A stretch of 64,000 nt of DNA from Gossypium raimondii (taxonomy: Eukaryota > Streptophyta > Magnoliopsida > Malvales > Malvaceae): positions 9,300,001-9,364,000 of the forward strand of contig NC_068569.1 in assembly GCF_025698545.1 (NCBI RefSeq), read 5' to 3'. This document shows, one piece after another, positions 45,790 to 59,553 of the stretch. A program made the translations under genes and the position numbers. Below the pieces are notes generated by a model. That model did no database searches. It was not told where the DNA came from and was given only the letters and a program-made list of their open reading frames with translations. Position 1 is the stretch's first letter. The number at the start of each line of letters is the position of its first letter.

Positions 45790-47786
45790 TTTCCATTTTG
45801 ATATATAAAAATTAATTCTTCCATTTTGACATCACGAGAGAAGAGTATCTTAATATGAAATTATGTATTTTCAAATAATTTTTTCTTATTTCTCAACTTT
45901 ATCAAGTAATGAATATAAATAAAATTATTATTTCTTTCCATTTTCAATCATTTCTACCAAGCACACTCATAGAAAAAAAATTTATATTTTCCATCATTCT
46001 AGTTTTTTACCTCTTAAATTTTTTATCCTTCCAGTTTTTTTTCACTCTACCAAGCAAAACCTTAATCCTTAAGCTTGACAATATTTTTTTCAATTTGATC
46101 TCTAAACTTATTTTTTATCCACATTAGTCTTGGAATTTAGCATTTTTTCCCAAGTTGATACCGAACTTGGATTTCATCATGGTGTGATAAAGTAGCACTC
46201 TGAGATTGTATCATATCGACACTTGAAAATATAATTTTTTTACATAAAATATAAAAATATATAGAAATTATCATGTGAAACAATTTCAAAATGTCACATC
46301 ATTATATTTTAACAAAATCAAAGTTAAAAAATTAAATTAAAAAATTTATCTATTTACTATTTATTTCAAATTTAAAAGCAAAATCAACTTTTATCTTTGT
46401 TTTTTGTTCCTTAAAACATCTTCTCTTTTGTTTTCAATTTTCATGTATGTTTTACAATCTATATTTAGGGTTGTAGTTGACTTGTCAATAATATTATCTT
46501 CAAAGTGTATTATATCTTACCATTACACCCAATATTTGTTGGCAGATAATTAAACACCTTTATTACAATATTACAATTTTTTATTTTTACAAAATAAAAA
46601 TAAAAAGAAGGAATTATGAGGGAAATTCAATTCATAATTTTTATACACGTAGGATTTATTTGGGAATTGAATCAATCGAGTTTGAATGTAAATCATTAAG
46701 ATAAAATTTTGGTTGATATTAATTTTGGGTTGAATCCTAAACACATTTATTACCTCCGGTGATCAACAAAAACAAATGAAATTTTATTTTAGCTCCTCCA
46801 AAAATTATTTCATTTTAAAACTTTTGAATATAATTTTAATTTAATCCCAATTTTTTTATAAATTTATATTTTTAACTCAATTTAATAATATCAACATTAT
46901 TATTAGTATAGAAATATATGATTTTGAACTTTAATTATTAAATTTAAAATTTTAATTTTTTTAACAAACATGATTTAACATAAATAAAAATACAAATAAA
47001 ATATTTAAAATTTGAATCTATAGATATTGGCTTTAAACAAATATATAAAATTAATTAAATTAAATGGAGTTCAAAGGTTCCAAAACTTTACCAAGTCATT
47101 TTCTTGATTTAACAATATGAGATGTGCAGAAAGACAGACATGCATGCATGGCTGCCCTAATGGAAGTTTCAAAAAAAAAAAAAATAACGCCATGCATGAT
47201 ATCATGATATTCTGATGATGCATATAAGAAAGTAGTAGTTAAGTAATTTAATAATTATAGAATATTAATGAGAGGAGTGGGTGGGGATTGGGGAAAGAAC
47301 CCAACATTTCGCCATCATTTTAATTAATTATCTGAGTTCTATGGTCCATTCCACCTCAGTCAAGTTCTCCCCCTTGAATTTTCCAACTTTCTTTTCTTTA
47401 TTATGAATTTCATCTGCTTAATTCCTTTTCTATAATATTTTTATGAATGTATGTACTAAGTTTGATTTGATGAATAAAGTCAAGTTAGTTCAATTAAAAT
47501 CTTACAAATTAAAAAAAAATAGTGTTAAAAATAATTACATTTTAGGTTTTAATTTATTGTTTTAAAATGTAGAAAAACACCTTTTTACTTTAAAAACTAT
47601 CTAAATAATTTATGTCTTCAAATTAAAAAGAATAACTCATATTTTTTACTATTACAACTCTCTAATTGATCTTGATATCATTAATTAGTATCGCTAACTA
47701 TCTAAAATTATTTTCTTAATAATAATGTGTATTAATTTCAACTTAACTAATATGAAGTTTAGTATTAAATCCATTCTCTCTTCCAT
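45790..47786. other. AT-rich spacer
   Basis: No gene. About 78% A+T; pyrimidine tracts at 45880-46070 give a Phe/Leu-rich frame without meaning. Nothing with element ends was recognised. Confidence 0.5.
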
Positions 47787-48859
47787 TGTGCGGAGTGTGC
47801 CTCGTATTTTGGAAAAAAACAGAGTTGACATCATGATAAGGAAGAGTCGACGTCCCAACGACACAGCACACCACATCCCAACAAGCCAAACGCGACGTCA
47901 CGACATGGCGACGTGTTCCTTTCTTAATCGAGTTTCTTCTCCTATTTAAACTAAAACACCCCTAACTAACCCTCGTCTGTTACCGGAACAGGGTTACAGA
48001 GCATTACCGAACTTTACGAATTAAATACAGACATTTCCCAACTTTTGTTACACATATTAAGAATCAATTATATAACACTCATATTGTCACTTAGATGGAC
48101 CTTCGAGGTCCAATATTCACCTTAGAAGTGAATCGGGACTAAACCAGGCACTCAGGGAATTTTTTCCAAAATTTCAAAAATTCTCTTAGAAGTAGGGGAC
48201 ACATGCCCGTGTCTCTGCTCGTGTGAACGAAAATAGGCCATTTAAAGGCCACTTTTCTCACCCATTTTGACATTAACCTGTACTCAACATTCACATACAC
48301 CAATATATCTCAACCAAGCAATCAATACAAGCTAAAACATGTTTTCAACATGACATAACATCACAAATATTTCATTTACTTATGCCTACCTATTTAACTC
48401 ATTTCATTGATTTAATTATCAAATTATACTACTAATTACATGCATACAAACATTTAATATTCACAACCACAATTCAAACTATTTCATTGTCAAACCAACC
48501 CTATGCATGTCATATAAACCAAAATTTACATTGCAAAAACTACTGGAATAAACTGGATAGTGTAGCTTGACGTGTTAATCCGATCTTCCGACTACACGTT
48601 AATCTACAAGAACATTAAACAACACGAGTAAGCTTAATGAAGCTTTGTAAGTTCAATAGGTTAAACATTAATCTAACCGAACTTAATATAATATAATAAA
48701 TTAAATTGTAAATAAATCATACATTTTTTCCTTATCAAATACAATATAAACACACTTTATTCGGATCAATATCAATAATAATTTATAAATCTTTCAATTC
48801 AATCACATAAGTCTCTTACCATTTCTTACTGAATTAAAGAACAGCTTACAGGCCATAGT

Positions 48860-51800
48860 TGTAACAGCCTGAAATTGGGCCTAGTCGGAACAGTGGTTTT
48901 GGGACCACAAATGTAATATTTTGAAAATTTCTACAGTAAGATATTATCCTTGGTATAGTAAAATAAGGAAATAAAGTGATAAAAAGGGTAATATTGAGTT
49001 ATGTCAACATTGGGAAGTATATTATGACATATTAATTCAAGAAAGGATTAAATCGCAAAAGTGAGAAAAGTTTTGTGGGTCAATAGTAAATATTCAAAAT
49101 TTGAGGGGTTAAAGTGTAAATACAAAAAATTTGAAGGACCAAAGGTGTAAATATTTTAAGGGTGGAATGATCTAGAAACTAAGAAAAATGGATGGATTAG
49201 GACCAAATTGAAAAAGGTGAAGAATTTTGAGGGACTAAATCGTAATTTTACCAAATTAAGTGATGACTCAATGATGGAATTTTAAAAGATCATAAAGGGC
49301 AAAATGGTCATTTAGAAGAGAGAGAAATCTAGAAGATAATGATGATGTTGGAGATATTTTAGATTAAATAAATAAATATTAGTTTATTAATATTTTAATT
49401 TGATTTTTAAATAATATTTTATTATTTTATTGTTTAGTATATATATGTGGAAAGAAAGATGAAAAAAAACCAACCAAGCCATCATCTTCCATGCATCCAA
49501 CGTGAGGAGAAGAGAGAAAGAAAGAAAGTTTTGCTTTCTTTACAATTTGGTCATTCCTTTAAAAAAATTACCATTTTCACCTAAAAATCAAAAGAATTTC
49601 CATATCCATGAAGAGAGAAAGATAACAAGGAGACTATGGGGAGCTAGAATATCAAGTTAGATTCAAGAAATAGAGGCTGGAGGAGAAAGAAAATTAAGTT
49701 AAAGATTGAAATCAATTGAGCAAGGTAAGAGCACCAAGATTTCAATATATTTTTGAGTTTGATATTATTGAAAAGTATGAAATTGATGTTAATGTAGGGT
49801 TTTATTATATAAGGTTTTATGTTCTTGATATGTTAGTGAAGAGAAAATAAGAGAAAGTGATGAGAAATAGTGTAGAGAAGGAAAATAAGAGTGTTATAAA
49901 CTTAGTAATCAATATTTTGCACTAAAACAGTTTTGGATAGTAGCAGTAGGTTAACTTTGAAAAATCACCATAAATTGTGGAAATCTAATTAGAGGATGAA
50001 TAAAACATTAAATTAAATATTATTAAGTCTAGTTTCTTATAGAAGAAACGATGTAAGCAATAAATTGTAAATCATGAGATATAATAAATTTTGTGAGACA
50101 ATGTCAGAATGCATTTGGGTTCCCCTGCTCTGAATTTGGAAAATTATAAAAATTTAATAAAAATAATTATGAGTTAAAATTTATATGCTTAGAATCCTTA
50201 ATGAGTATATTTTCAAAGGAAATAAACGGAAACATCATCCAAATTCTATTCAATTAGATAATTCATTTTAGTGAAGAGTGGTTGAAACTGTCAAACAGCA
50301 AAATAGGGAAACTTTAAAGAATAAACTGTATTATTTGGAAGAATCAAAATTCTAAAAATTTTATGGTAAGAAGATATGTGAGTCTAGTTTCAGATAAAAT
50401 TAACAGATATTAATTTTGATATCTGTAGCTCCTGATAAAAATAATTTAGTTACTCGACTCGGATAAATAGCTTTGAATATACATATGAGTGAATAGTGAA
50501 ATTATAGTTAATGTTGTTTAAGTGTGTTATATACATTAAGGATGTGGAATGGAGAGGAGGAGGTGAGAAATAAATATATGAATATTCTGCTAGTATGGGT
50601 TTGCATTACAAATGGTTAATTTGCATGATTTGGGCTTGAGGACTAAATTGAATAAAAGTAAAACTTTAGGGGCAATTTTGGAAAAATGTCAAAATGACCA
50701 AATTGCATGAAATGAGTTATTTTATTAAATGAAAAATTAATTTAGGTCAAGATCAGGTAGAAAATCGAGAAAAATGAAAAATTACCAAAATACCCTTGTA
50801 TCTTGGTAATTCTGCATATTAGCCTGGTAAGTTCATATGGCTGAAATTTAATGATTAAATGTTAATTTCATGAATTATATAATGCACGATGAGATATACT
50901 TGTTGATGAAATGAGAATAAAATAAAATTACGAAAACTGAATAAATGATCAAATTGAGCGGAACGTCGGATTTGAGTACTTGTGATCTGTGATAAGTGAT
51001 AAATGTGACCTGTGTAAGACCGTGGCAGGGCTAAGGCTTTGGAAAGTGATAAGTGATCATACGCAATACCATAGTTATACTAAGGCAAAGTGAAAGTGAA
51101 GTACTCAATTTTTCGTAACGGTTCCCTAATTTGATTAAGAAATGGTAAGAGACTTATGTGATTGAATTGAAAGATTTATAAATGAATTATAAATATTGAG
51201 AAATGAACTATTACCGGTATGTACATGAAATTTATGAAAATGGTGGCACACGAAATATCAAAATAATGAAATGAATGATATATGCCTTTGAAGAAACGAT
51301 AGGAGAATGATATGTATCATGACATGTAAATGTATGATTATCTTTAATATGTTGATACAAGAAAATTATACATGATGAGTTTTTATGTAATGTGTGCAAG
51401 TACACTAACCAGTGTTGTTGCTTGATGCTTAGGCAAGTGTCAAGCTATTGGTTGAATAGTAATATGATTATTTAGTGGAAGCATTGAATTGATAAGTATT
51501 TGAGTGAAAATATGCTAGTGCTCATGAAAAAGTGGTATGGTTTAAATTATACAAATTCTTATGAAATGACTTATTATGTGATCAATTCGGAAAAAGGCTT
51601 TAGTTAAATGCACTAGCTTGTGACTATGGTTGAATGATATGTTTATGACTTGTGTGTCACGCATATGGAATAAGTGTGGAAAGTAAAGAAATGCAAATGA
51701 AAGTAAAGAAATTATGAAGAGTTAAAGTTATATAAAATCCCACTGAGCTTGAGATAATATATTTTCGGAAGATCGGTTGGGTTGGAAGCTTATTAGAGAT

Positions 51801-52463
51801 ATATCACACTATCTATTGGTTCTGATATAATGTATCAATTCGTATATTGTTATTGAATTATGATTATGGTGAAAATGAGAATAAAATGAGAATGTTAGTT
51901 CAAATTAAGGGATACGCAGGATTGAGTACATATGTTCGGCAACAAGTGATGAATTGACGGATAAGTCCATGGTGGATCCATGGCAAAATGTGAAAAGTAG
52001 GTATGGTGTTTCAATGAAGAAAACCATATTGAGTTGTGAAAAGTAGGTATGGTGTTTCAGTGAAGAAAGCCATACTGATTTGTGAAAAGTAGGTATGGTA
52101 TTTCCGTGAAGAAAACCATACTGAGTTATAGCATTGTGAAAGATTCAAGCAAATTGTGACACCGGGCAAACGATGTAGTCAAATCCGTAAGACGATCCTT
52201 AATTTGACAAGTAACTAAAAGTACAATTGAAGTTAAATGTCAGATTATAAGTTGACATTTGATATTGAGCTCGATTGAGTAAATCCATTATTTGAGATTG
52301 TGGTTGGCAGAAAATGTTGCATTATGTATATTGTGAAGAAGTAAAAAAACATGTTAAAAATTTGAAAATTTTTATATATTAATGAAATTTTATAACTCGA
52401 TTCAACACGTTTACAAGTGTATGTGTTCTGGTAATGTCTCGTACCCTATTTCAGTGTTGACTA
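48860..52463 (+). mobile_element. gypsy-type LTR nested in the reverse-oriented LTR
   Basis: Starts TGTAACAGCCTGAAATTGGG with GTCGGAACAGTGG at 48888, the family start. GTAAGAGACTTATGTGATTG at about 51144 matches, inverted, the host LTR near 48800-48825, so host and insert are relatives in opposite orientations. The 3' end is less clear: GTAATGTCTCGTACCCTATT resembles the family end at about 52430, but the terminal GGGGTGTTACA is missing, so 52463 is approximate and no target duplication is visible. Confidence 0.65.
51989..52126. repeat. three 46-bp tandem repeats
   Basis: Units start at 51989, 52035 and 52081 with TGTGAAAAGTAGGTATGGT and end in CCATACTGA(G/T)T. Few differences between units, so the array is young relative to the rest of the LTR. 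Confidence 0.9.
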
Positions 52464-52473
52464 TGGCCCTGCC

Positions 52474-52645
52474 ATGGTCTTACATTTGTAGTGCCATAAC
52501 CCAGTTATGGTCTTATTATCAGAATGCCATAGCCCAGCTATGGTCTTACATTTGTAGTGCCATAACCCAATTATGGTCTTATCATCAGAATGTCATAGCC
52601 CAACTATGGTCTTACTAGCCCAACTATGGTCTTACATTTAAACAT
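52474..52645. repeat. 33-bp tandem repeats with alternating A/B units
   Basis: Units start at 52474, 52507, 52540 and 52573 with ATGGTCTTA, then a 20-base unit at 52606 and a partial one at 52626. Odd units carry CATTTGTAGTGCCATAACC and even units TCAGAATGCCATAGCCC, so the higher-order period is 66. As 33 is divisible by 3, an open frame with an 11-residue period runs through it; this is a by-product. Confidence 0.9.
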
Positions 52646-54329
52646 TGTCATGGTCTAACCATGGTATTATTCGTCAATTCATTCTTTGTAATGGAACGAT
52701 CGTACTCAATCTTGCGTTCTACTTGTTTTAAACATTCAATTCAATTTTCATACTTTTATAATAATCTTAATTTCAACAACAAAATATGAATAAATATATT
52801 ATACCATTCCTAAATTAACAAATAATCATGAAAGTTTAACCATATGAACTTACCTAGGTTGGATTGTAAAATGGTAATAGTTCAGAGACTAATCGGCTAA
52901 TTTCTCTTTTTCTCATTGATCCACGAGCTCTTGATCTAGAATGTAAAATTTTTCATTCATTAGCATATATTTCAATTTCAGTCCACTTCACAATTTATAC
53001 CCCTCAAATTTTGAAATTACACAATTACCCCAACTTTTACAATTTTTTCAATTTAGTCCCTCACCAATTAACTCATCAAATGAGATAATTTTCTCAATTA
53101 AAACTTTATCTAAATATTATAATCTATTACACAGCCCTTAATAATCAAACTTTAATACCAAACCATAATATTTAATCTTTTTCATAATTTGGTCCTAAAA
53201 TCAATTTCTATTGAAATTACTTGATAAAATCTTCATATAACAAAATTAAAACTTCAAATCCATGTTAATTCATCATAAACATCCACCACTCATCAATGGT
53301 AACTTTCAAAATTACCCATAGAATCAAAAACTAATGAATTAGATAGTTAGACCCAATTGTAAAATTCTCAAAAACATAAAAATTTCAAGAGAAAAACAAG
53401 AATTAAACTTACATGAAGTAAAAATATAAAAATCAGCTTAAGAAGCTCTCTAATGGTTGTTTTTTACTGAGAATTGAAGAAGAATTGCTTAGAAATATTT
53501 AGATTTCTTTTTATTTAAGCTTAATTTTACCAAATTTATAATTTTTCCCTTAAATCACCTAATTCCAAGATTTTTTTTTTCCGCTTATGCCGCCTCAGCC
53601 ATTCCTTGGGCGTTTAATTTCCCTTTTATTCCTCCCTTATTTACCATTTATGCTATTTAATCACTTTATCAAGTTTTGCACCTTTTTCAATTTAGTCATT
53701 TTTTATTTAATTAACATTGAAATGATAAAATTTAACGAAACTTTAATACTACCTTAATGACACTCTGTAAATATTTATAAAAATATTTACAGCTCAATTT
53801 ATAAAATCGAGGTCTCGATATCTCGTTTTTAAAACCAATTAATCTAAGAAATATTTCTAAAGCATGATTCACTAAGTCATAAGCCTTCATAAATTTACAG
53901 TCGACTCATAAACACTATATAATAAAATTTACGAGCTCGCTTGTCGGATTTAGTGGTCTCGAACCACTGTTTCCGACACCATTGAAAATTGGGATGTTAC
54001 ATAAACTCTGTTATATTTGCCTAGTCTAACTCTAATTATTATAGGGATGTTTTTGTCATATTTTTACACTGATTTCAGCTTATAAATAGGTCTTTTAACA
54101 ACCCTAGATAGTTAAAGAAAAACAACAATAAAAATTAAGAGAATTTGTGGGAACTTCGGGAAAACTTTGTATTCCAGGTTCAGGGTTTATTTGTTTCTTG
54201 ATCTTGTACTCCCCTTTTCAATTTTTGTCATTATAGTGAAGCTTTCTTTCCCCGTGATTTTTTTATCCTCTTCAAAGGAGTTTTTCTATGTAAATATTAG
54301 TGTCCAAATTTCTCGGTCTCGACCCAACA

Positions 54330-56688
54330 CATTGCAACATAATTATTTACTTGTACCACATATATTAATAAAAAGAGGAGGGATCCACTTAAATCGATAT
54401 AAAACTTGAGTGGTTTTAAATCATTCCGTAACTTTTATATTATTAATATTTTAACAATTCAAATGTTGAATTTATCAATATATTTATACTTGTAATGCAT
54501 GTAAAAATTTGAATCTCTATCACATCGATGTAAAATATTGTCAATATATTAATATATATTTAACATTTGAAAGTTTTTTGTTTACATAAAATGAATAGTT
54601 AGACATTTTAGTTTATACCAAACTTAGCATGTAAAACCTACATAAATGGAGTATGAAATAAGATGATTGTATTACCAAAATATTAATAATATAAAAAATT
54701 ACAGAATGATCTAAAATCACTCAAGTTTTATATTGATTTAAGTCAATCACTCCCCTCGTAAAAATATTTGTGTCTTTTATTTTTAAAAGAAGAAATATTG
54801 ATTAAAAAACTAGTCAAGTTTGTTTAATTATTGGGGACCAAATAAATTTGAATTCTATTCATATACCAATTCTAATATCATAAACATCCCAAATTGAATT
54901 GTAAGTCAACGCACGCTAGACGACTTTGGTTACATCCTTCCTTCAACTTGTTTTGTCATTTGTGTTTTATATTTCTTCTTCCCAGCTTTATAATTATTAC
55001 TGAATTAATTCAAAAGTGCGTGTCCAGCCGAAATAGGAACAGTAAGTAGTGAGGCGAGGGATGTTTGAGTATCAGTTTGATGATGAGCATGTGAAGCACG
55101 TTTATTGTATTCGGATGATCACGCATCTCACAACTCTCTTTCACATTTTTACAACAACAAAAACGAAAACTTAAGAGCTAAGTCTTAGTTCGAGATATTA
55201 TTGTCAATGCAGAAGGACGTGAGTTTGAGTGCGCTGAATTGAACCAAACCAAACTCACCCTTATAATTTTTAATTATACAATTTTAATTTATATTTTGAT
55301 TTTTTATAATTATATGTATTTAAAAGATGATTTGTCTGATTAAAATTTTCAAAACATATGATCAACTTCTAATCTTACTCATGAAGTAAAAGATTGCTGA
55401 TATATCTTATAAATTCTCAGGTAAGAATCGAATACAAGATGGTAAACTATTTTAGTACATATCAGCCACAAAAGAAATATTAGTTGAATAATTGAGTCAA
55501 ATAAAATAAAATCCAGTAACAATAAGGGTTTCAAGTAAAGGTATTGCTCTATTTTTCTGCAAGATCCTGGTTATTGGGCCTGATATGAAATGAGAATATC
55601 CAAATAGATATATTCCAAAGAGCCGAAATGCCACAATTGTTCAAATCCCGTATTTCAATATGATGGTATATATATTTTGTAAAATTCTCCTCTTCAAATG
55701 AGTTCAGAAAGGAAACGAAAACAAAAAAGGCCGAATATTTACACACATTCACCCAGTAAATTGATTATTGATGGGGCGCAATTAATTAGTTTATTAATTT
55801 AAGTCCTTCTTCTTCTTCTTCTTAACTACTTAGGTGACTAGAGATTATATATACATTTATTAAATTATGTGTAACACCAACTTTTGATCAAAGAGATTGT
55901 TTAAAATCTTAATTAAAATGGGATATACGATGCCTGAGTCCGTAACTATGAATTGAAAAGGTTGTCATAGTTTAGCCTAATAGTTAAGATGTTCATTGCC
56001 ATAAATGTGACTTGAATTTAATTTTCATTAATCGCGTTGTTATTAGAGGTTTACATTCCTCTTATAATTCAAAAAACAAAGTTACAAGCAATAAGACCCA
56101 ATAACCATATAATTAAACTGATATCAGCCGAGTGGTTCATAACTAAAGAGTAAAATTTTATTTCTTCATGATATCGGTTAGAACATAAACAATTTAATCG
56201 AGCCGTTCGGATTGGGTACTCATTTGGCAAATAGGGTTATACACAGGAGGAAGCTTCAGTGCTTGGAATACAGACCTAAGTCCAAGTTTTGTCGTTATAT
56301 AACTTTACCCCACGAATATTTTTCGACGTGTCCCTTATTTTATTGGCACGATTTTCCTTGTAGTTAATTTCTCTGATAACTTCCATTTCCATGTGCTTTA
56401 GCGCTCCTTCCGCAGTCCCCCAAAGTTCATGTCCTTCAATGGCTATAATAGAAGACAATCGATCACTGCTTTGTTTTCGTCCTTCCCAAACGCTAGTGTT
56501 TTTTCCCATCAATTTTCCCCTATTTCACCCACTAATCAACCTCCTCAGAAATTCCAAAATTTTTCAAGCCATTTCTCATTTCGGTTCCCTGGGCAAGTCT
56601 CCTCCTTTTAGTGAGCCAAATGACCTTCATAGTTAAAAAAAAAAATTTATGCTCCCTTTGCCTAACTAGAGAGAAGTTTAGTTGAGAC
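54330..56688. other. spacer upstream of the CIPK gene
   Basis: AT-rich to about 56200 with no gene. From 56280 to 56688 the sequence becomes more balanced and pyrimidine-rich on the plus strand, in line with promoter and leader of the CIPK gene. Overlapping frames at 56276-56801 have no family likeness. No clear TATA box was found. Confidence 0.5.
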
Positions 56689-58035
56689 ATGGAAGAGCAA
56701 GGTGTGAATCGAACTATCAGCTTGAAGAAGAATGGATCGAGGAAAATCATCTTTGGGAAGTTGGAGATGGGGAGGGTATTAGGGCAAGGCAACTTTGCCA
56801 AGGTCTATTACGGGAAAAACATTTCCACCCAAGAAAGTGTAGCCATCAAAGTTATCAACAAAGACCAAGTCAAGAAAGAAGGCTTGATGGAGCAAATAAA
56901 GCGAGAAATCGCAATCATGAGGCTGGTTCGTCACCCCAATGTTGTGGAGCTCAAAGAAGTTATGGCTACCAAAAAAAGAATATTTTTCATAATGGAATAC
57001 GTCAAAGGTGGTGAATTGTTCGCTAAGGTAGTTAAGGGAAGGTTAAAGGAAGATTCAGCCAGGAAATACTTTCACCAACTAGTCAGCTCAGTCGACTTTT
57101 GTCACAGTCGAGGCGTCTACCATCGTGATCTGAAGCCTGAGAATCTGCTACTGGACGAGAATGACAACTTGAAAGTCTCAGATTTTGGACTCTCCGCTTT
57201 GCCTGAACAGCTAAGAAACGATGGGTTGCTTCACACACAATGTGGGACTCCGTCTTATGTTGCCCCCGAGGTTTTGAGGAAGAACGGGTATGACGGAGCC
57301 AAAGCTGACATTTGGTCGTGTGGGGTTGTTTTGTTTGTTCTCCTGACAGGGTTTTTGCCTTTCCAAGCCGAAAATGTTATGCACATGTATAGGAAAATTT
57401 TCAAGGCAGAATATGAGTTTCCCCCCTGGATTTCAAACGACGCAAGGAGATTAATTTCTAAGCTTCTCGTTGCTGACCCTGATAAGAGGATTACTGTTCC
57501 GGGGATCATCAGCAATCCCTGGTTCCGGAAGGGATTTTCGAAGACTGTGTCATCACTGGTTGAACATGAAAATGGCGACATGAATGGGATTGAGAGCAAT
57601 AGGGAGCTGGAAATGGTAACCACGAAGTCATCCCCGCCACCATTTTACAACGCGTTTGAATTGATTTCATCAATGTCATCAGGGTTTGACTTGTCGAATC
57701 TGTTCGAAAATGAGAGAAAGCCAGCTTCTTTATTCACTTCCAAGGGTTCGGCTTCGGCAACCCTGGCGAGGCTTGTATCCACGGCGAAGAAGTTGAACTT
57801 TAGGGTGTTAGCTACGAAAGAATTCAAGGTTAGAATGCAAGGCAAAGTGGAAGGAAGGAAAGGGAAATTAGCGGTTACAGCGGAGGTTTTCGAGCTGGCG
57901 CCGGAGGTAGCAGTGGTGGAGTTGTCAAAGCCCGCGGGTGACACTCTTGAGTACAACAAGTTTTACGAGGAAGAATTAAGGCCAGCCCTTGCAGACATAG
58001 TTTGGAGTTGGCAAGGTGAAAATAACTGTCAGTAA
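56689..58035 (+). CDS. CIPK5: CBL-interacting protein kinase (CIPK5/25-like)
   Basis: One uninterrupted frame of 448 residues. The kinase domain (about residues 23-279) has the glycine loop [10 protein letters not shown] (31-40), catalytic Lys54 in [12 protein letters not shown] (145-152), DFG (165-167), GTPSYVAPE (186-194) and [10 protein letters not shown]. The regulatory part has the NAF motif for CBL binding ([20 protein letters not shown], 319-338) and a C-terminal phosphatase-interaction region (about 355-445) ending in IVWSW. All catalytic residues are present. CIPKs are Ser/Thr kinases activated by CBL calcium sensors that phosphorylate ion transporters and channels. Absence of introns is normal for one CIPK clade, and [15 protein letters not shown] and AGDTLEY wording fits CIPK5/CIPK25. 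The ATG at 56689 is the first in frame after a short purine-rich leader. Confidence 0.95.
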   Translation: MEEQGVNRTISLKKNGSRKIIFGKLEMGRVLGQGNFAKVYYGKNISTQESVAIKVINKDQVKKEGLMEQIKREIAIMRLVRHPNVVELKEVMATKKRIFFIMEYVKGGELFAKVVKGRLKEDSARKYFHQLVSSVDFCHSRGVYHRDLKPENLLLDENDNLKVSDFGLSALPEQLRNDGLLHTQCGTPSYVAPEVLRKNGYDGAKADIWSCGVVLFVLLTGFLPFQAENVMHMYRKIFKAEYEFPPWISNDARRLISKLLVADPDKRITVPGIISNPWFRKGFSKTVSSLVEHENGDMNGIESNRELEMVTTKSSPPPFYNAFELISSMSSGFDLSNLFENERKPASLFTSKGSASATLARLVSTAKKLNFRVLATKEFKVRMQGKVEGRKGKLAVTAEVFELAPEVAVVELSKPAGDTLEYNKFYEEELRPALADIVWSWQGENNCQ

Positions 58036-59553
58036 CATGGCTTCTGTCGCTAGGAAGAGGCTCAAGCTAGATGGGAATCTTTCTTTGTCGCAAATAATTG
58101 TTCCTCGGGTAAACCAGCTTTTGTTTGTTAGATTATATATGCCTTAGTATTAGCTAGTCTACTTAGTTTAGTTTGATTCGACGTATAATATGAGCAAATG
58201 TTACCATGTTTTGAGGCATGGGCTAATGAAATATGTACATGAATATATATATGTGTAAATGAGCTGTTACAGTAATAAATGATAATAAGAAAATATGGTT
58301 TTTTCTTTTTACAAAGAAATTTGTAGCTAGTGGGGTTAACTTACAGATTCAAAGAGCTAGGAATGGTAGTTTGATTATTTTAGTATCAAAGAATGAGGAA
58401 TGGTAGTTCCAATATTGGTTTTTGCTGTTAGTTGCATGTCTCTCTTTTAATTTACGTGGTGGTCATTTGATGAACCATTGGATGAGTGATGACTCCAAAA
58501 TAGGGCCTAAAAAGATGATGTTAATCTTGAGTTAATAACCAGCCATACTTTGTTACGTTTCTAGCTAGGCGGCTGGTTGGTGATGGATGATAGTTTGGTT
58601 GAAGCAAAAAGAAAGGACAATTTGGTATTGGTTATATCAGGAAACAGCGCGACAAATCATGCACCTCTCCATCACAAAATAATAACAGGCTCACGGACAT
58701 CAGCCCCTTTTTTAATCCATTATATCAATAGCTTAGAAGTTAGAATTATGGTCCTTCACTTTTTCTCAACTTTATTCCTGATGTTTACATAAAAACTAAT
58801 TTATGGTGATTATTAGATTGTTATATTCGATAATATCCATTTCGAGCTTAACAGTATGGGTCCTAGAAAGCATGGGCCAGAATGAAAAGAAGAAAAAGAT
58901 GAACAACGGAACTGATCCAGTGGTTTCTCGGGCCAAGAGGGCCTGAGCATCCCTTAGGTTGAAGCCAATAAAGTAGTTTTAATCTTAGATTTAAACACTG
59001 CTAGTATGAAAACAGTGCACGGTGGTATATTTTAACTATAGAGAAGTTTCTTCCTATTGCTTTATGCCTTTCTTTTCCTTTTTTTTGTTTTTACATGTAC
59101 AAGCTTTTAACAATGTTTTATCCTACAAAAACATGTTGGTTTCGCATTATGATTTATTTCCATTTTTTCTAACCTCTCTTTAATTTCCTTTTGATGGAAT
59201 GTTTTATAAGCAAATAATTTATTCAAATTTGATATTTTTAATGCGGTTATTATATATATTTTGGTCTAATGTAATATTTATATTTGGCAAATGTTATAGT
59301 AATGTTATATTATGAAATTATAATAGTGTTAAACTTAAAAAAAAAAATCTTATATTGATTAAGTTTGATTACAACAACGAGTGTAATAGAAAATAAATTG
59401 ATAAGACAATTCTAGAGAAAAAAACAAAAATAAATCAATGCAAAGCATTAAATCATTTAGTTGGTACTTGGGTCAGAAAGACGGGAAACAAAACAAGGGA
59501 GCTCCCAAGCACTCCGTTCAATTGCAAATTGATACTCAAAGTAATAGGCGACA
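58036..59553. other. spacer downstream of the CIPK gene
   Basis: The CIPK 3' UTR probably occupies the first 250 bases (AATAAATGATAATAAG near 58275). The rest shows no gene; a 71-codon frame at 58577-58792 has no known motif. Confidence 0.5.

Larger units (their letters stand above)
47952..54001 (-). mobile_element. gypsy-type solo LTR, interrupted
   Basis: On the minus strand it starts TGTAACATCCCAATTTTCAA at 54001 and ends near 47952 with GGGGTGTTTTA (expected GGGGTGTTACA). A perfect 5-bp duplication TAAAC flanks it at 47947-47951 and 54002-54006. Near the start it carries GGAAACAGTGGTTCGAGACC and near the end AACCCTGTTCCGG, as in the LTR at 14069. It is split at about 48859/52464 by a related LTR in the opposite orientation. 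No coding region remains. Confidence 0.8.
47787..54329 (+). mobile_element. copia-type LTR split by a gypsy-type insertion
   Basis: 47787-47951 begins TGTGCGGAGTGTGCCTCGTA, like the start of the LTR at 40638-41259. The text stops at the TAAAC duplication at 47947-47951 and resumes at 54002 with TAAAC, continuing to copia-like tail wording (CCCCGTGATTTTTTTATCCT at 54254, TTTTTCTATGTAAATATTAG) and ending about 54329 at GACCCAACA. Taken together, one LTR of about 490 bases. I could not find a matching target duplication for this outer element, so the right edge is approximate. Confidence 0.55.

Noticed and set aside
47725..47949. 74-codon frame rich in Arg and Thr
   Set aside because: Lies across the start of a copia-type LTR and ends at an inserted LTR; not coding.
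52382..52618. 78-codon frame with an 11-residue repeat
   Set aside because: Direct translation of a 33-bp tandem array in an LTR; the period is a multiple of three by chance.
57255..57959. Minus-strand frames of 122 and 104 codons
   Set aside because: Antisense to the CIPK coding sequence.
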